DNA from: DAORHV01 sp964434575
Lineage (GTDB): Bacteria; Patescibacteriota; Gracilibacteria; Peribacterales; Peribacteraceae
DNA length: 64,000 nucleotides
Reading direction: 5' to 3'
NCBI GenBank assembly: GCA_964434575.1
Contig: CAYSWB010000005.1
Span: 21,813 to 85,812, forward strand
Part shown: positions 1-7,421 of the stretch, piece by piece
How positions within the stretch are numbered: position 1 is the stretch's first letter
Layout of the letters: every line of letters starts with the position of its first letter
The notes under the pieces: model-generated
Seen by the model: the letters and a program-made list of their open reading frames with translations, nothing else
The model's database searches: none
Told to the model about the DNA's origin: nothing
Made by a program: the position numbers and the translations under genes

Positions 1-1313
1 AGCGTGAACTTCTCCCACCATGACCCGGCGGCCGTGAGCGCGGCGTCTTTGGTCGCGTCCGGCAGCGTGACGGTTTCGCCGGCGCGCACGTACGTCAGCG
101 AGAACGGCTGCCTGTTTTCGGCGCGATGGCGCGCATGCTGCCGCAGCGAGCTCCACGCCGCCCGGTATTCGTTTGGATAGTCGCTGCGCAGCATGGGATC
201 GTTCGTTTCCACGATCTCCACCAGGTCGTCCTGGAACGCCGCCGGACCGATCCGCGGCATGAACAGGTGGTTTTCGGTGCCGGCTTCGGTGCGCAGGTTG
301 CTGAACATCGACAGCGTGCCGATGGTCCTCAGGCCCGCGTACGGCAGCATGCAGTTCACGACGAAGAGGACGGGCAAGATCGCATGCCATGGACGCGCTT
401 CGCGCCGCTCGGCGGGCACCGCGTGGAGGCGGTTGCGGAATACGAACACGCACAGCCAGGCGAACGTCAGCAACACCGCGATGTTCCATAGACGGAAGCT
501 GAGCGTCCGCAGCCCTTCCCAACCTGGGACGAGTGATCCCGCGATGCCGATGACCGCGCATGCGGCGGCCGCCATCGCGAAGGGTTTCGGCCGCAGGTGG
601 ACGAACGTCTTTTTGAGCACGTCTTCCGGAATGAACGCCACGTACAGCGCCATCGCGAACAGCGGGAAGTCACGCATGACCTGCGACGCGAACACGTGGA
701 ACAGCACGCCGAGCGCGATGCCCCAGAACCAGCCGCGCCGCCACAGAAGCAGCAGGGGAATCAGCGCCTCGGCCAGCAGCGTCGCGCCGATCAGCACCCG
801 CGCACCCATGTCGCCGAGTGCGGGAAGCGGCAGCCAGAATTGCTCGGTCCGCGCGTCGTTGTAGAACGTGACCGCGCAACTGGAGACGGGGTCCAGGAAG
901 CCGGTGTTGAGTTTGTGGAAGAGGGCGCATGCGTACAGCAGGATCGCAAGCCACCGCAGCGTCGGGACGACCGAGCGCCACGCGTCGTCTTCACGCACGT
1001 CCGTCTTCCACAGGAATGCCGGCAGCAGCTTGCAAAGCAGCAGCGCGTCCACGGCCAGTACCAGCACCATGTGGTTTTCGATCATCGGAAACTTCAGCGC
1101 GGCCACGAACGCTTGCGTCAGCAGCATGAACACCAGCGCGTGGAGGTTCGGCGTCAGGAAAAAGAGCAGCGCGAACAGCGCCACGGCCACCTGGTCGCCC
1201 AGGAATTCCACCGCGAAGCGGTCGGTGGCGTGGAAAAGCGTGCCCGCCGCCCACAGCCAGCAGAACGCGGTGAACGGCGTCAGGTCGGCGTACGAGTTCC
1301 ACCAGCGGCGCAT
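1..1313 (-). CDS. HTTM-like (vitamin K-dependent carboxylase-related) membrane protein, 3' part cut off by window edge
   Basis: The minus-strand frame is open from ATG at 1313 to the window edge, giving more than 435 residues. It begins MRRWWNSYADLTPF and holds several hydrophobic segments in the first ~330 residues, including an FHKLNTGFLDP segment in a loop and a W/F-rich helix ending FHVFASQVMRDF. This layout resembles the HTTM domain family related to vitamin K-dependent gamma-carboxylase, whose bacterial members are mostly uncharacterised membrane proteins. The C-terminal part after the last helix looks soluble. It is divergent from the small secreted protein at 1337, with only 23 bp between starts. 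Family call is from pattern only; the substrate is unknown. Confidence 0.6.
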   Translation of the reverse strand, partial: MRRWWNSYADLTPFTAFCWLWAAGTLFHATDRFAVEFLGDQVAVALFALLFFLTPNLHALVFMLLTQAFVAALKFPMIENHMVLVLAVDALLLCKLLPAFLWKTDVREDDAWRSVVPTLRWLAILLYACALFHKLNTGFLDPVSSCAVTFYNDARTEQFWLPLPALGDMGARVLIGATLLAEALIPLLLLWRRGWFWGIALGVLFHVFASQVMRDFPLFAMALYVAFIPEDVLKKTFVHLRPKPFAMAAAACAVIGIAGSLVPGWEGLRTLSFRLWNIAVLLTFAWLCVFVFRNRLHAVPAERREARPWHAILPVLFVVNCMLPYAGLRTIGTLSMFSNLRTEAGTENHLFMPRIGPAAFQDDLVEIVETNDPMLRSDYPNEYRAAWSSLRQHARHRAENRQPFSLTYVRAGETVTLPDATKDAALTAAGSWWEKFT

Positions 1314-1323
1314 GCGCGGAGAG

Positions 1324-1329
1324 TATACT
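1324..1329 (+). promoter_or_regulatory. -10 box, probably giving a leaderless mRNA
   Basis: TATACT ends 7 nt before the ATG at 1337. Transcription normally starts about 7 nt after the -10 box, so the message would begin at or next to the AUG. No good -35 box is seen. Confidence 0.5.
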
Positions 1330-1336
1330 GCGTCCG

Positions 1337-1855
1337 ATGCGTTTGCATTCATTCATCGCCGGATGCCTGTTGTCGCTGCCGTGCCTGGCCGCCGCGCACG
1401 GCAACGAGCATATCGTCAGCCAGACCATCGGCACGTACCTGGCCGAGTTCAGCTACGACGAAGACACCATCGTGGCAGGGGAGTTCTTTGATTTCCATTC
1501 TTCGCTCATCGACGGCGGGGTGGACGGCTGGGACTTCGCGCCCTACACCGACATCGATTTCGAAATCCGATCCGGCGATCGCGTCGTGTACACCAAGACG
1601 TTTCATACCACCGCTCTCGGGTTCGCCGGCGTCACGTTCGCGGAACCCGGCGAATACGCGTTGCTCATCCGCTACGTGGACCGTTCGGCCGTGCCCGAAA
1701 ACATCATCGCCGAGGCGAACTTCCCGATGACGGTGCTGCCCGGACGCAAGCCGGCGGTGGATGCCAAATGGCGCGACATCATCCTGGGCGGCACGGCTCT
1801 GGCCGTCGCGGGCATCTACCTGGCGCCCATCCTCAGGCGCAGGCTCCGCCGGTAG
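1337..1855 (+). CDS. Small secreted, C-terminally anchored protein of unknown function
   Basis: A 172-residue protein with a signal peptide (MRLHSFIAGCLLSLPCLAAAHG; cleavage likely after AAA or AHG). An acidic beta-rich domain follows at residues 25-135, containing YLAEFSYDE and PGEYALLIRY. A single membrane segment (about 148-166) and a basic tail (RRRLRR) end the protein. This is the layout of an extracellular Ig-like domain held by a C-terminal anchor. The PGEY...LxIRY strand pattern resembles YtkA/FixH-like beta domains, but I cannot assign a family. The start is supported by the -10 box 7 nt upstream. It converges on the SRPBCC gene with 1 bp between stops. Confidence 0.6.
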   Translation: MRLHSFIAGCLLSLPCLAAAHGNEHIVSQTIGTYLAEFSYDEDTIVAGEFFDFHSSLIDGGVDGWDFAPYTDIDFEIRSGDRVVYTKTFHTTALGFAGVTFAEPGEYALLIRYVDRSAVPENIIAEANFPMTVLPGRKPAVDAKWRDIILGGTALAVAGIYLAPILRRRLRR

Positions 1856-1856
1856 G

Positions 1857-2267
1857 TCAGGCGCCGCTTTCCAGCAGCTCTTTCACCGCGTCCAAGGCCG
1901 CTTCCCAGCCTCCCAGCGCGTCGTCATGGTCGTCGTCGGTGACGGGCTCGGTGAATTGCTCGATGATCTTCACGGTCGTTTTCCCGTCCTTTTCATCCAG
2001 CCGATAGGTGACGGTGGCCATCGGCTCGTCGGTATCCGGATGGAACAGGCTGTGCTGCAGCAGGAGGCCCGGCTGGATCTGCAGGATCACCCCGTCGGTG
2101 AACATCACCCCGTCGGGTCCCATCCAGCCGATGGACGAACCGACTTTCCAGTCCGACACGTACTCGCCGCCCATCTGCCGGGTGAATTCGGCGTCGTTGA
2201 ACATCCGCCACACTTGCGAGGAAGGGGCGGCGATCACGACCGAGTGGTTCACGGCTGTCTTCGACAT
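1857..2267 (-). CDS. SRPBCC / AHSA1-like domain protein
   Basis: A 136-residue protein starting MSKTAVNHSVVIAAPSSQVWRMF. The opening 'hxhxApxxxVWxxhxd', the central GPDGVMFTDG strand, and the closing pattern 'TEPVTDDDHDDALGGWEAALDAVKELLE' fit the AHSA1 (activator of Hsp90 ATPase-like) branch of the START/SRPBCC fold, a helix-grip fold with a hydrophobic cavity. Proteins of this kind bind small ligands or act as stress-related accessory factors; the ligand here is unknown. The frame extends 17 codons upstream but homology begins at this ATG. It lies just downstream of the DUF1801 gene in the same orientation. Confidence 0.75.
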   Translation of the reverse strand: MSKTAVNHSVVIAAPSSQVWRMFNDAEFTRQMGGEYVSDWKVGSSIGWMGPDGVMFTDGVILQIQPGLLLQHSLFHPDTDEPMATVTYRLDEKDGKTTVKIIEQFTEPVTDDDHDDALGGWEAALDAVKELLESGA

Positions 2268-2283
2268 GCGCCGATCATAGCAG

Positions 2284-2658
2284 TCATCCCATCCACAGCG
2301 CGCCGTTCTCTTCCACATCTTTGTACCGGTGCATGGCGATCTTCCTGATCAGCGCTTCCGGCAGGGGTTGATCATACGGGAATTGAATCGTGTCTTTCCC
2401 GGTCACGTACTCCTCCAGTTCTTTTGTAAACGGCTTCAGCGATGCGCGCGTCGGCATGAAGTTCATGTGCGTTTTGTGGGCGTTGTACGCGAACAGGATC
2501 CGCTTGCCTTCCAAGATCGGTGACCGCCATTTGATGCCCTCGGTCGCCGTGGGCGCGACGCTTTTCAAAATGGAGCGCAGCAACTTCAAATGCTCCTGCG
2601 CCTCCGGGCGCGCGTCCTCGATGTACCTGTCCACGGCCGTTGCTCCGATCTTGACCAT
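2284..2658 (-). CDS. DUF1801 (YdhG-like) domain protein
   Basis: 124 residues, MVKIGATAVDRYIEDARPEAQEHLKLLRSILKS. The 'YI....P......L..LR..I....P...E.IKW..P.....' pattern, then FAYNAHKTHMNFM and an end IRKIAMHRYKD, is typical of the DUF1801/YdhG fold, a small alpha-beta protein related to the bacterial frataxin-like group and sometimes linked to iron handling. Function here is unknown. It sits between tRNA-Glu (upstream, same strand) and the SRPBCC gene 16 bp downstream, so the three may share a transcript. Confidence 0.8.
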   Translation of the reverse strand: MVKIGATAVDRYIEDARPEAQEHLKLLRSILKSVAPTATEGIKWRSPILEGKRILFAYNAHKTHMNFMPTRASLKPFTKELEEYVTGKDTIQFPYDQPLPEALIRKIAMHRYKDVEENGALWMG

Positions 2659-2674
2659 AGAGGAGAAGTAGAAT

Positions 2675-2749
2675 TGGCAGCCCCAGGGGGAATTGAACCC
2701 CCGTTAACGGATTGAAAACCCGCTGTCCTAACCATTAGACGATGGGGCC
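2675..2749 (-). tRNA. tRNA-Glu (UUC)
   Basis: The reverse complement folds as a full cloverleaf of 75 nt. The acceptor stem is GGCCCCA/TGGGGCT with one G-T pair, the anticodon loop is TTTTCAA with anticodon TTC, and the T-arm loop is TTCAATT. The discriminator base is G, as usual for tRNA-Glu, and the 3' CCA is encoded. Confidence 0.95.
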
Positions 2750-2823
2750 GCAAAGATCGGCAGGCGCAAGTATAAGCCATTGGACCGTCCGCGCAAACTA
2801 TGTTGCTTGGCATTTTGCCGCAA

Positions 2824-2852
2824 GTGACATTGGCGGGGGCTGTTGCTATAGT
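2824..2852 (+). promoter_or_regulatory. Promoter for the 2877 membrane protein
   Basis: GTGACA and TATAGT are separated by 17 bp, and the -10 carries a TGC extension. The start site would be near 2859, leaving a short leader of about 18 nt. This is one of the leadered cases in the window. Confidence 0.6.
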
Positions 2853-2876
2853 TCGAGCCAACTTTCCTCGCTTGTC

Positions 2877-3275
2877 ATGCCCCTTTCCAGCTTTGCTCTG
2901 ATCATCGGCGTCGTTGCCTACGTCTTCGGTTTCCCGCTGATCTTCGGCGATAAGGACCTCGTTTCCTGGCGCAAGAAGCTCCTGAAGGACGAGACATCCA
3001 TGCGCTTCCTCGGCACCACGTTCGCGGTGCTTGCCGTCCTCGCGCTCAAGCGCCAGTGGCAGGTCACCTGGGACGCGGACGGCCTGATCGTCGTGCTGGC
3101 CTGGGTCACCCTGGCCAAAGGCTTGCTCCTGGCATGGTGGCCGGACCAGATCACCACCATGAAGGGCAGCTTCGAAGAGCGTATGTTCGCCACGCAGGGC
3201 ATGCAGACGTTCTCCGGACTGCTGATGGTCGCCGTCGGCGCCATCTTCACCTACCTGGGACTGATCCTCCTGTAA
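2877..3275 (+). CDS. Small four-helix membrane protein of unknown function
   Basis: 132 residues from MPLSSFALIIGVVAYVFGFPLIFG. Hydrophobic segments lie at about 5-24, 46-60, 72-90 and 110-131; a positively charged loop (KDLVSWRKKLLKDE) follows the first. A conserved-looking WWPDQ sits after helix three. The frame is open upstream to 2742, but that part overlaps the divergent tRNA and the promoter at 2824-2852, so the ATG at 2877 is chosen. I do not recognise the family. The methyltransferase gene starts 28 bp downstream and probably shares the transcript. Confidence 0.65.
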   Translation: MPLSSFALIIGVVAYVFGFPLIFGDKDLVSWRKKLLKDETSMRFLGTTFAVLAVLALKRQWQVTWDADGLIVVLAWVTLAKGLLLAWWPDQITTMKGSFEERMFATQGMQTFSGLLMVAVGAIFTYLGLILL

Positions 3276-3303
3276 GGTTGGCGCACGTTTCCCCCTCGTA
3301 CCG

Positions 3304-3846
3304 ATGGTAGTCCTCGCTTGGCTGGTTTTGGCGATCGTGATCGCGTTCGTTTCGGTGCTGCTCATCACCATCGGAGCCAACGCCTGGTGGCACATGCCGT
3401 ACGTGCCCACACCGGTCTCGGTTGCCGGACGCATGGCCGATATGGCCAAGTGCAAGGACGGCGACCTGGTCTACGACTTGGGTTGCGGCGACGGTCGCGT
3501 GCTCATGGAGGCCAAGCGCAAGTACCCGGGCATCAAGGCAGTCGGCTACGAGATCGCGCTGGGCGTGTGGATGCTGGCCAAGTGGCGCCAGTTCTGCAAA
3601 CGCTCGGACGTGGACATCAAACTGAAAAGCTTCATGGGCAAGCACCTCGGCGACGCCGACGTCATCTTCCTGTATCTGTCGCCGTCCTTCATGAAGACGC
3701 TGCTGGAGAAATTCAAGGCGGAGCTGCGGCCGGGCACGCGCATCGTGTCGCACTCATTCAAGTTGCCGGACCGCGAGCCGGTGGCCCAAGATCAGGTCGA
3801 TGTCCCGTTCTGGGGACGCCAGAAGGTGTATCTGTACCACTGGTAA
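3304..3846 (+). CDS. Membrane-anchored class I SAM-dependent methyltransferase
   Basis: 180 residues. One N-terminal membrane helix (residues 4-26) is followed by PYVPTP and a Rossmann methyltransferase core with motif I DLGCGDGR (about residues 58-65), acidic motif II ending YEIALG, and a strand DADVIFLYLSP. This order (anchor, VPTP, DLGCGDGR, YLSP) resembles the FAM173/ATPSC-KMT family of protein lysine methyltransferases and its bacterial relatives. The substrate is unknown; a membrane protein target is plausible. It converges on comEC with only 3 bp between stops. Confidence 0.75.
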   Translation: MVVLAWLVLAIVIAFVSVLLITIGANAWWHMPYVPTPVSVAGRMADMAKCKDGDLVYDLGCGDGRVLMEAKRKYPGIKAVGYEIALGVWMLAKWRQFCKRSDVDIKLKSFMGKHLGDADVIFLYLSPSFMKTLLEKFKAELRPGTRIVSHSFKLPDREPVAQDQVDVPFWGRQKVYLYHW

Positions 3847-3849
3847 GAC

Positions 3850-5280
3850 TCACCAGGTGACCGCCGCGTACGGAATGCCCGCGCTCAGCCGCGCCAGCGT
3901 CATGATCATGTTCAGGATGCCCCATGCCATGTAGGACGGAAGCATGCCGAGCGGCTCCCAGACGAAGCCGAGCGCGGTGCCGATGAACCCAAACAGCATC
4001 GCCAGCGGGATCAGCGGGGCCACGAGCAGGTTGGCCAGCGGGGCAATGATTGAGAGTTGTTTGAACACCAGCATGGAGAGCGGCAGCGTGGCGATCTGCG
4101 CCGACATGGTGGCGGTCATGGATTCGCGGATGGCCAGCGTCTCGGGCAGCCAGCCGAGCACCTTGCCCATCAGCCTGGAGAGTTCGGCCAAGCCCAGTAC
4201 CGCCAGGAACGACAGCTGGAATCCGGCGTCGAACCACAGCTGCTTGGGATTCAGCAGCAGCATGAAGAACGCCGACCATAAGATCAGCAGCCGGACGTCG
4301 GCTTTGCGGTTGGTCTGCAGCGCGAACAGACCCAGGATACCCATCACCGCCGCGCGCACCACCGACGCGCTGGCGCCTACGAAGATCGTAAACAGCGCGA
4401 TGCCGATCACGAGCAGCGGGAAGCGGCGCTTCAGCGGAACCCAGAACAGCATGCCGCCCACCAGCGTGATGATGATCGTGATGTTGTAGCCGCTGATGGC
4501 GACGATGTGGCTCAGACCCGCCACGCGGAACGCATCCAACAGGTCTTGCGGCATGCCACCCCTGGAGCCGGTCAACAGGCCCGTCAGCAGCGACGCATGC
4601 GGTTCGGGCTGCATGCGCGCGATCTGCAGCTCGAACCGGTCGCGAACGGCATAGATGCCGGCGAACAGTTTCTCGACCACGTTCGTGCCGGCACGTTCCG
4701 CGAAGCGTTTCACCACCTCCACGTTCACCCGCGGCATGACGCCGTAGATGTCGCGCAAACTCAAATAATCGTCGTACGAGAAGTCCTCGATCATGCCGGG
4801 CTTGCGCAGGCTGCCCGTCACGCGCACTTCGTCGCCGTATCGCGCCTCCGGCCAGCCGTTGCGATCGGTGGCCAGCACGATGCCGTTCACCGAAACGGTC
4901 ATTCCGGTGCCCGTGCGCAGGGTGTCCGCGCGTATCGCCAGCTTCGTCTGCATCTGACGCTTGTCGGGCGCCTCCGTTACGAAACCATGCAGGGTGTACG
5001 ATCGGTCATTGGCGTATGTCTCTACGCTTCGGATGGTGGTCACATGCGTCGTTCTTGCGACGCTGCAAAACGCCAGTGCGGTTCCGAGCACGATCGCCGC
5101 CAGAGCCAGTGCCGGCTCGCGCAACCGGCGGACAAGCGCGGTGCATGCACACAGCGCCATGCCCGCCGCGAGTGCCATCCACAGTTCCGCCGGGTAGTCG
5201 GCGCGTTGCCATCCGCGCAGGGCGAACAGCGTTCCGAGGAACGACGAAAGTAAGCCGTAACTGACCCGTGAAACGCGCAT
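3850..5280 (-). CDS. comEC: ComEC/Rec2-type DNA uptake channel, without metallo-beta-lactamase domain
   Basis: 476 residues from MRVSRVSYGLLSSF. An N-terminal pair of helices is followed by an extracellular OB-like DUF4131 region (about 60-190) and the competence domain, with LTGLLTGSRGGMP, SHIVAISGYNITII and a string of about eight membrane helices (240-476). ComEC forms the inner-membrane channel for single-stranded DNA in natural transformation. Typical proteins of 700-800 residues also carry a C-terminal metallo-beta-lactamase nuclease domain, which is absent. The ATG overlaps the rsmA stop (TGATG), so the two genes are translationally coupled. The frame is open 12 codons further upstream. 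Confidence 0.85.
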   Translation of the reverse strand: MRVSRVSYGLLSSFLGTLFALRGWQRADYPAELWMALAAGMALCACTALVRRLREPALALAAIVLGTALAFCSVARTTHVTTIRSVETYANDRSYTLHGFVTEAPDKRQMQTKLAIRADTLRTGTGMTVSVNGIVLATDRNGWPEARYGDEVRVTGSLRKPGMIEDFSYDDYLSLRDIYGVMPRVNVEVVKRFAERAGTNVVEKLFAGIYAVRDRFELQIARMQPEPHASLLTGLLTGSRGGMPQDLLDAFRVAGLSHIVAISGYNITIIITLVGGMLFWVPLKRRFPLLVIGIALFTIFVGASASVVRAAVMGILGLFALQTNRKADVRLLILWSAFFMLLLNPKQLWFDAGFQLSFLAVLGLAELSRLMGKVLGWLPETLAIRESMTATMSAQIATLPLSMLVFKQLSIIAPLANLLVAPLIPLAMLFGFIGTALGFVWEPLGMLPSYMAWGILNMIMTLARLSAGIPYAAVTW

Positions 5281-6101
5281 CAGGGCTTGGACATGGCGTT
5301 GGCGACCGCTATCCACTCATCCACCGACAGCGTCTGGGGGCGGCGGTTCATCTCCACCCCGCAGCGGGCCAAGGCTTCGGGTCCGCCCGGCAGTTTGCCG
5401 AGGGTGTTGCTGAGCATTTTCCGCTTCTGGCTGAACGCGTGCTTGGCCAGCTTGAGGACTTCGTTTATCGTCGCCGCGTCGGCTTTGGGTTCCGGGTAGC
5501 AATCGATCTGCAACACCGCCGAATCCACCTTGGGCGGCGGCAGGAAGGCTTCCGGCGGGACGATGGCCAGCAGACTCGGTTTGCCGAACATGCCCACCAG
5601 AATCGTCAGCAGGCCGTCGGTTCCTTCGCCGCAGATGTTCTCGGCGACCTCCCGCTGGATCAGCAGGGTCAGCGAGGTCGGGCGAACCGGGGACTCCAGG
5701 AATACGTGCCGCAGCAGGGGAGACGTGATGTGGTACGGGATATTTGCAACGACCTTATACGGCTTTTTTGGCAAGTCGGTTCGTAAAGCATTTCCTGTAA
5801 CGAACGTCAGCTTTCTACGTATATCCTTCTGTAGTCCCGCCTTGGCGATGAACGCCTCGGCGAGCCCGATCATTTTCCCATCGATCTCGATTGCCATGAT
5901 TTCCCCGGCACGCGACAAGAGCTCTCTCGTCAGCACGCCGATACCCGGGCCGATTTCCACCACGCGGTCCTCCGGACCAACGTCGCCCGCGGCAACGATG
6001 ATCTCCAGCACTTCTTCCGAGATCAGAAAGTGCTGCCCAAGATCGGTGTTCAACCAGATCTTGTTCTCGGCCAGAAACTGACGAACTTCCTCAGCGAGCA
6101 T
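5280..6101 (-). CDS. rsmA: 16S rRNA adenine dimethyltransferase RsmA (KsgA)
   Basis: 273 residues from MLAEEVRQFL. It dimethylates two adjacent adenines in the loop of helix 45 of 16S rRNA during small-subunit maturation. Signature elements are LGQHFLIS near residue 21, motif I EIGPGIGVLT (about 49-58), the acidic end of the next strand AIEIDGKM, and the target-base motif NIPYH. The C-terminal helical domain PPEAFLPPPKVDSAVL is also present. The frame is open far upstream to 6269, but that stretch is unrelated to the family and overlaps the divergent gene at 6138. comEC is coupled downstream. Confidence 0.93.
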   Translation of the reverse strand: MLAEEVRQFLAENKIWLNTDLGQHFLISEEVLEIIVAAGDVGPEDRVVEIGPGIGVLTRELLSRAGEIMAIEIDGKMIGLAEAFIAKAGLQKDIRRKLTFVTGNALRTDLPKKPYKVVANIPYHITSPLLRHVFLESPVRPTSLTLLIQREVAENICGEGTDGLLTILVGMFGKPSLLAIVPPEAFLPPPKVDSAVLQIDCYPEPKADAATINEVLKLAKHAFSQKRKMLSNTLGKLPGGPEALARCGVEMNRRPQTLSVDEWIAVANAMSKP

Positions 6102-6137
6102 GCACACAGTATGCCGCACCATCTTCCCCTCCACACC

Positions 6138-7367
6138 ATGCGTTCCCTCGCTTCCGCGACCATCATCGCAATCATGGCTTTCATGGCCGTCCAAACGGGT
6201 CTGTCCAGCGACGGAACCGCAGCCGCCGCGGCCGTTTCCCCGGCCAAAGTCTGCTCGACCAACGCCCAAATCCGCCTGGCCAAGCGCATGCTCCTGCGCG
6301 GCCGTGCCCCCCGCTGCCTGCCGCCCCAGGCCAGCAGCCGCAGCTCTTCCCGCAGCTCGTCCAAAAGCTCGTCGGTAAGCAGCCGCTCGTCGTCGGTGTC
6401 GTCTTCCAGCTCGTCGTCCGTCAGTTCATCGGTGTCCGGCACGTCCGACCCCATCACCGACGCTTCGATCCGCTCGCAGTTCCTGGCGTTGGGCGAAACC
6501 GGTCCCGTCATGGGCGCCTTCAAGGTGTTCCTGTACGAGGAGCCGCTGAACATCACGGCCATCCAGATCAACGCGAGCATCACGGGACAGGCCATCGATG
6601 CGTTCCTGATCTACGACCAGAACCGCAAGTATCTGGGCCGCGCCACGTCCACCGCATCCACCCCGACGCTGCGCACGTACCGCCTGGAAATGCGCAACGG
6701 CTCCCTGACCGTACCGCAGAAAGAGGAGATGGACTTCTACGCGCGACCCGTCCTCATGTCCAAGGACGGCGGCGGCCAAAGCGGTCTCGTCACCAAGATC
6801 CACAACGTCACCTTCGAGGGAAACGGCTTCTGGAGCAATCGCAGCTACACCAAGGCGTCCACCGAGACGTTCGTGGACTTCCAGACCGCCCGCGGCATCA
6901 TCACGTCCGTGAAGAACGCCGGCCAGACCCAGGAATTCCTGCTTTCCGGCACCGACCGCAAAGTCGGCTCGTTCACGTTCACCGCGCGCAAGAACGACGG
7001 CAGCGCCCAGGTGAAGCTGACCGACCTGGCCTTTACCATCGAGCAGGCCGGCGGTGTGAGCCTTGGCAACGTGCGCATCGGCATGGCCAACGACTCCACC
7101 CGCTACAACTGCTCCGTGGCCGGTGAGACCGCCACGTGCGCCATGCTCGCCGACATCGGCGTCATCGACGATGCCAAGACGTTCAACGTCTACGCCGACG
7201 TCACCATTCCGCCCGGAACCAACAACGCTTCGTTGCGCCTGTCCCTGAACGAAGGCGGCAACGTCTCCTCGGCCGGATCCGTCACCTGGACCGACGGCAC
7301 GACCAGCTTCAGCTGGTTGCCGACCGACGGCGGCGCGGTCGCCAGCGGCACGCTCTATAAATACTAG
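6138..7367 (+). CDS. Secreted surface protein with Ser-rich linker
   Basis: 409 residues. A signal peptide (MRSLASATIIAIMAFMAVQTGLS) leads into a short basic region and then a low-complexity Ser/Arg/Val linker at about residues 67-103, built from SSS, SSR, SSK and SSV units. The remaining ~300 residues are beta-rich (FLYEEPLNITAIQI, GSFTFTARKNDGSAQVKLTDLAFTIEQ, NNASLRLSL) and end YKY with no anchor helix. Ser-rich tethers before exported domains are common in Patescibacteria. It is probably a cell-surface or pilus-associated protein; the exact role is unknown. Start chosen at the ATG giving a signal peptide; the upstream extension overlaps rsmA. Confidence 0.6.
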   Translation: MRSLASATIIAIMAFMAVQTGLSSDGTAAAAAVSPAKVCSTNAQIRLAKRMLLRGRAPRCLPPQASSRSSSRSSSKSSSVSSRSSSVSSSSSSSVSSSVSGTSDPITDASIRSQFLALGETGPVMGAFKVFLYEEPLNITAIQINASITGQAIDAFLIYDQNRKYLGRATSTASTPTLRTYRLEMRNGSLTVPQKEEMDFYARPVLMSKDGGGQSGLVTKIHNVTFEGNGFWSNRSYTKASTETFVDFQTARGIITSVKNAGQTQEFLLSGTDRKVGSFTFTARKNDGSAQVKLTDLAFTIEQAGGVSLGNVRIGMANDSTRYNCSVAGETATCAMLADIGVIDDAKTFNVYADVTIPPGTNNASLRLSLNEGGNVSSAGSVTWTDGTTSFSWLPTDGGAVASGTLYKY

Positions 7368-7390
7368 GACTCCAAGGATTCCGTGACTCC

Positions 7391-7420
7391 AAGACTCCAA
7401 GGAAACTTGGAGTCTTTTTT
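7391..7420 (+). terminator. Intrinsic terminator after the Ser-rich surface protein
   Basis: An 11-bp perfect stem (AAGACTCCAAG / CTTGGAGTCTT) with a GAAA tetraloop is followed by a T run. GACTCCAAG also occurs as direct repeats just upstream (7370-7389). Confidence 0.85.
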
Positions 7421-7421
7421 G

